Assembly: GCA_000435635.1 (NCBI GenBank) | Contig: FR882151.1 | Coordinates: 5,439-69,438, forward strand | From: Prevotella sp. CAG:1320 | GTDB taxonomy: Bacteria > Bacteroidota > Bacteroidia > Bacteroidales > Bacteroidaceae | DNA: 64,000 nt | Direction: 5' to 3' | Shown: positions 61,978 to 64,000 of the stretch, piece after piece | Layout of the letters: the number at the start of each line of letters is the position of its first letter | Position numbering within the stretch: the stretch's first letter is position 1 | Made by a program: the position numbers and the translations under genes | Notes under the pieces: generated by a model | Database searches by the model: none | Told to the model about the DNA's origin: nothing | Seen by the model: only the letters and a program-made list of their open reading frames with translations

Positions 61978-62711
61978 TGGAACAATTAGATAATAACAAC
62001 ATCCCGCGCCATATCGCCATCATCATGGACGGCAATGGCAGATGGGCGGCAGAGCGAGGCAAGGAGCGTAGCTATGGCCACCAGGCGGGCGTGGAGACCG
62101 TGCGCAGGATTACAGCCGAGTGCACCAAGTTGGGCGTGGAATACCTCACGCTCTATACTTTCTCCACGGAGAACTGGAACAGACCTTCCCAAGAAGTAGC
62201 CGCTTTGATGGGATTGGTGCTCTCCTCGCTGGAGGACGAAATATTCATGAAGAATAACGTGCGCTTCCGTGTCATCGGAGACATGGCAAGACTTCCCAAG
62301 GAGGTACAGGCCAAGTTGGAAGAGACTATGGAGCACACGGCCAATAATAGTGCCATGACCATGGTGGTGGCACTGAGCTACTCTTCCCGTTGGGAGATAA
62401 CCGACACCATGCGGCATTTGGCGGAGGAAGTGAAGGACGGACTGCTGCGCCCCGAGGACATCACGGAAGAGTCCATTAGCCGACGGCTGGCCACCGCTTT
62501 CATGCCCGACCCCGACCTGCTGATACGAACAGGCGGAGAATTGCGCATATCCAACTACCTGCTTTGGCAGATAGCCTACACTGAGTTGTATTTCTGTGAT
62601 ACCTATTGGCCGGACTTCTATGAGGAAGACCTTCACAAGGCCATAGCGAGTTACCAACGACGCCAGCGCAGATTTGGCAAAACGGAAGCCCAAGTGGAAT
62701 CTAATCAATAA
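61977..62711 (+). CDS. uppS: Isoprenyl transferase (undecaprenyl diphosphate synthase)
   Basis: A 244-residue cis-prenyltransferase making the C55 carrier lipid for peptidoglycan and surface glycans. The catalytic Asp18 is in [21 protein letters not shown] and [18 protein letters not shown] are the other family motifs. The ATG at 61977 overlaps the preceding stop by one base; the longer frame from 61950 is not needed. Six bases separate it from bamA. Confidence 0.96.
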   Translation: MEQLDNNNIPRHIAIIMDGNGRWAAERGKERSYGHQAGVETVRRITAECTKLGVEYLTLYTFSTENWNRPSQEVAALMGLVLSSLEDEIFMKNNVRFRVIGDMARLPKEVQAKLEETMEHTANNSAMTMVVALSYSSRWEITDTMRHLAEEVKDGLLRPEDITEESISRRLATAFMPDPDLLIRTGGELRISNYLLWQIAYTELYFCDTYWPDFYEEDLHKAIASYQRRQRRFGKTEAQVESNQ

Positions 62712-62717
62712 GTGAAC

Positions 62718-64000
62718 ATGACAAAGGTGATGAAACCTATCAATAAAATAATAGCGCTAGGAGCGTTCATGCTGGCCACGCTAACAGCAAACGCGCAAGA
62801 GAAAATCGTAAACCCCGACATCTCGTATGCCGGTACGCCAAGAACCTTGATTGTGGGCGGCATCAACGTATCGGGCATAGAGGGATATGAAGACTACGTA
62901 CTCTCTGGCATCTCCAACCTCACCGTGGGACAAGAAATCTCCGTGCCAGGCGATGAGATAACCGATGCCGTGAAACGTTATTGGAAGAATGGACTCTTCT
63001 CTAACGTGACCATAGCCATCGACTCTATCGTGGGCAACAAAGTATACCCACACATTTATCTTACCGCACGCCCCCGTGTGTCTGATATCAATTATTTTGG
63101 ATTAAAGAAAAGCGAGCGTGAGGACATGGAGACCAAGCTGGGACTGCTGAAGGGCAGCCAGCTCACCCCCAACATGCTAGACCGTGCCAAGATATTGGCC
63201 AAGAAATATTTCGATGACAAAGGTTTCAAGAACGCCGAGATAAATATTGTGCAAAGAGATGACGTGGCGGAAAAGAATCACGTGATACTGGATGTCATCG
63301 TAGACAAGAAAGAAAAGATAAAGGTACGCCACATCATCATAGAGGGCAATGACCAGCTAAGTGACAAAAAGATAAAAGGAGGCTTTTTCACCAAAGGCGC
63401 TTTCTCCAAGACCCACGAGGCGGGCAAGTTCGCCAATATCTTCAAATCTAAGAAGTTCACCCCCGAGCGTTGGAAAGAAGACAAACAGAAACTCATCGAG
63501 AAATACAATGAGCTAGGTTTCCGCGACGCACGCATCGTAGATGACAGTATCTCTAACCACGACGAGAAACATGTCAATGTATACGTCAAGGTAGATGAAG
63601 GCAAGAAATATTTCCTGCGCAACATCACTTGGGTGGGCAACACCGTATATCCCACAGACTACTTGAACAGTGTGTTGGGCATGAAGAAAGGAGATGTTTA
63701 CAACCAGAAGCTGCTCAACAAGCGACTTGTAGATGACGAGGATGCCGTGGGCAACAACTACTGGAACAATGGTTACCTCTTTTACCAACTGCATCCCACA
63801 GAGGTCAATATCGTGGGCGACTCCATAGACTTGGAAATGCGCATCATTGAGGGTCAGCAAGCCCACATCAGCCGTGTACGCATCAATGGCAATAACCGTC
63901 TCTATGAGAACGTTGTACGCCGTGAGTTGCGCACGAAACCTGGAGACCTCTTTTCCAAGGATGCCTTGATGCGTTCCGCCCGTGAATTAGCTTCCATGGG
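62718..64000 (+). CDS. bamA: Outer-membrane protein assembly factor BamA, 3'-truncated by window
   Basis: The frame is open from the ATG at 62718 to the window edge (427 codons). It starts with a signal peptide (KIIALGAFMLATLTANAQ) and contains successive POTRA domains, each with a GG(I)NVSGIEG- or IEGNDQLSDKKI-type start and an alpha/beta pattern (LTVGQEISVPGDEITDAV, KGSQLTPNMLDRA, VRINGNNRLYENVVRREL). The C-terminal barrel is outside the window. BamA inserts barrels such as the SusC transporters of this locus. It follows uppS by 6 bases. Confidence 0.95.
   Translation, partial: MTKVMKPINKIIALGAFMLATLTANAQEKIVNPDISYAGTPRTLIVGGINVSGIEGYEDYVLSGISNLTVGQEISVPGDEITDAVKRYWKNGLFSNVTIAIDSIVGNKVYPHIYLTARPRVSDINYFGLKKSEREDMETKLGLLKGSQLTPNMLDRAKILAKKYFDDKGFKNAEINIVQRDDVAEKNHVILDVIVDKKEKIKVRHIIIEGNDQLSDKKIKGGFFTKGAFSKTHEAGKFANIFKSKKFTPERWKEDKQKLIEKYNELGFRDARIVDDSISNHDEKHVNVYVKVDEGKKYFLRNITWVGNTVYPTDYLNSVLGMKKGDVYNQKLLNKRLVDDEDAVGNNYWNNGYLFYQLHPTEVNIVGDSIDLEMRIIEGQQAHISRVRINGNNRLYENVVRRELRTKPGDLFSKDALMRSARELASM

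Overview
The window comes from a Bacteroidales genome, most likely Prevotella-like (family-level placement is inference). The signs are two SusC/SusD pairs, a putative T9SS-type C-terminal tail, a membrane regulator with propeller, Y_Y_Y and AraC-type domains, the gene string DUF6242 - DUF6089 - uppS - bamA, an Asp-type MurA, and many Bacteroidetes promoters with a -7 element TAnnTTTG. No rRNA, tRNA, CRISPR array, integrase or intact insertion sequence was seen.

Layout. 1-4034 (+): the 3' part of purL, coupled to a split two-gene chromate transporter. 4346-32242 (-): a polysaccharide utilisation locus. In transcription order from its far end it has a membrane-tethered regulator without kinase, a surface glycan-binding lipoprotein, SusC-SusD, a second SusC-SusD, a small secreted protein and two endo-arabinanase-like GH43 enzymes. 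Then come separately promoted units: GH3 plus GH43-CBM6, an MFS exporter, and another GH43. The enzyme set points to arabinan or another arabinose-containing pectin or xylan side chain. 32393-36100 (+): a patatin/beta-barrel protein and a small AT-rich secreted protein in a repeat-rich stretch. 36143-42043 (-): an envelope-decoration operon (GtrA, HAD phosphatase, UbiA prenyltransferase, two acyltransferases, a phosphoethanolamine-transferase-like sulfatase-fold protein), continuous with nadD, gmk and yicC up to 44111. 44203-50945 (+): tsaB, DUF4290, murA, rimM, dxr, rseP and a BASS-like membrane transporter. 50955-51389 (-): a Fur-family regulator. 51749-56772 (+): two paralogous polytopic membrane proteins, a GT2 glycosyltransferase and UDP-galactopyranose mutase. 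57752-59248 (-): cysS. 59830-64000 (+): DUF6242 lipoprotein, DUF6089 protein, uppS and the 5' part of bamA.

The most striking unexplained feature is not a gene. At least nine intergenic arrays (7914, 12527, 12658, 28528, 29031, 34616, 51544, 56972 and 57271) consist of 3 to 10 short near-perfect palindromes. Their centres lie 22 bp apart (21 bp in one array, 22-23 in two). The palindrome sequence differs between most arrays, while the two-helical-turn pitch is constant. Three arrays share one palindrome, AAAACAAnTTGTTTT. They lie mostly downstream of genes or between operons. This looks like a genome-wide system of phased dyad arrays with locus-specific sequence, and I cannot assign it to a known repeat class.

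Other points: three poly-C/G tracts of 10-11 bases, two of which sit in short direct-repeat-flanked insertions inside GH43 genes. One of these puts an arabinanase out of frame with its signal peptide, as expected for slipped-strand phase variation or for a homopolymer sequence error. There are also two ~200-bp inverted-repeat-bounded elements, a REP-like palindrome family flanking an AT-rich gene, and a nested inverted repeat at 35835-36051.
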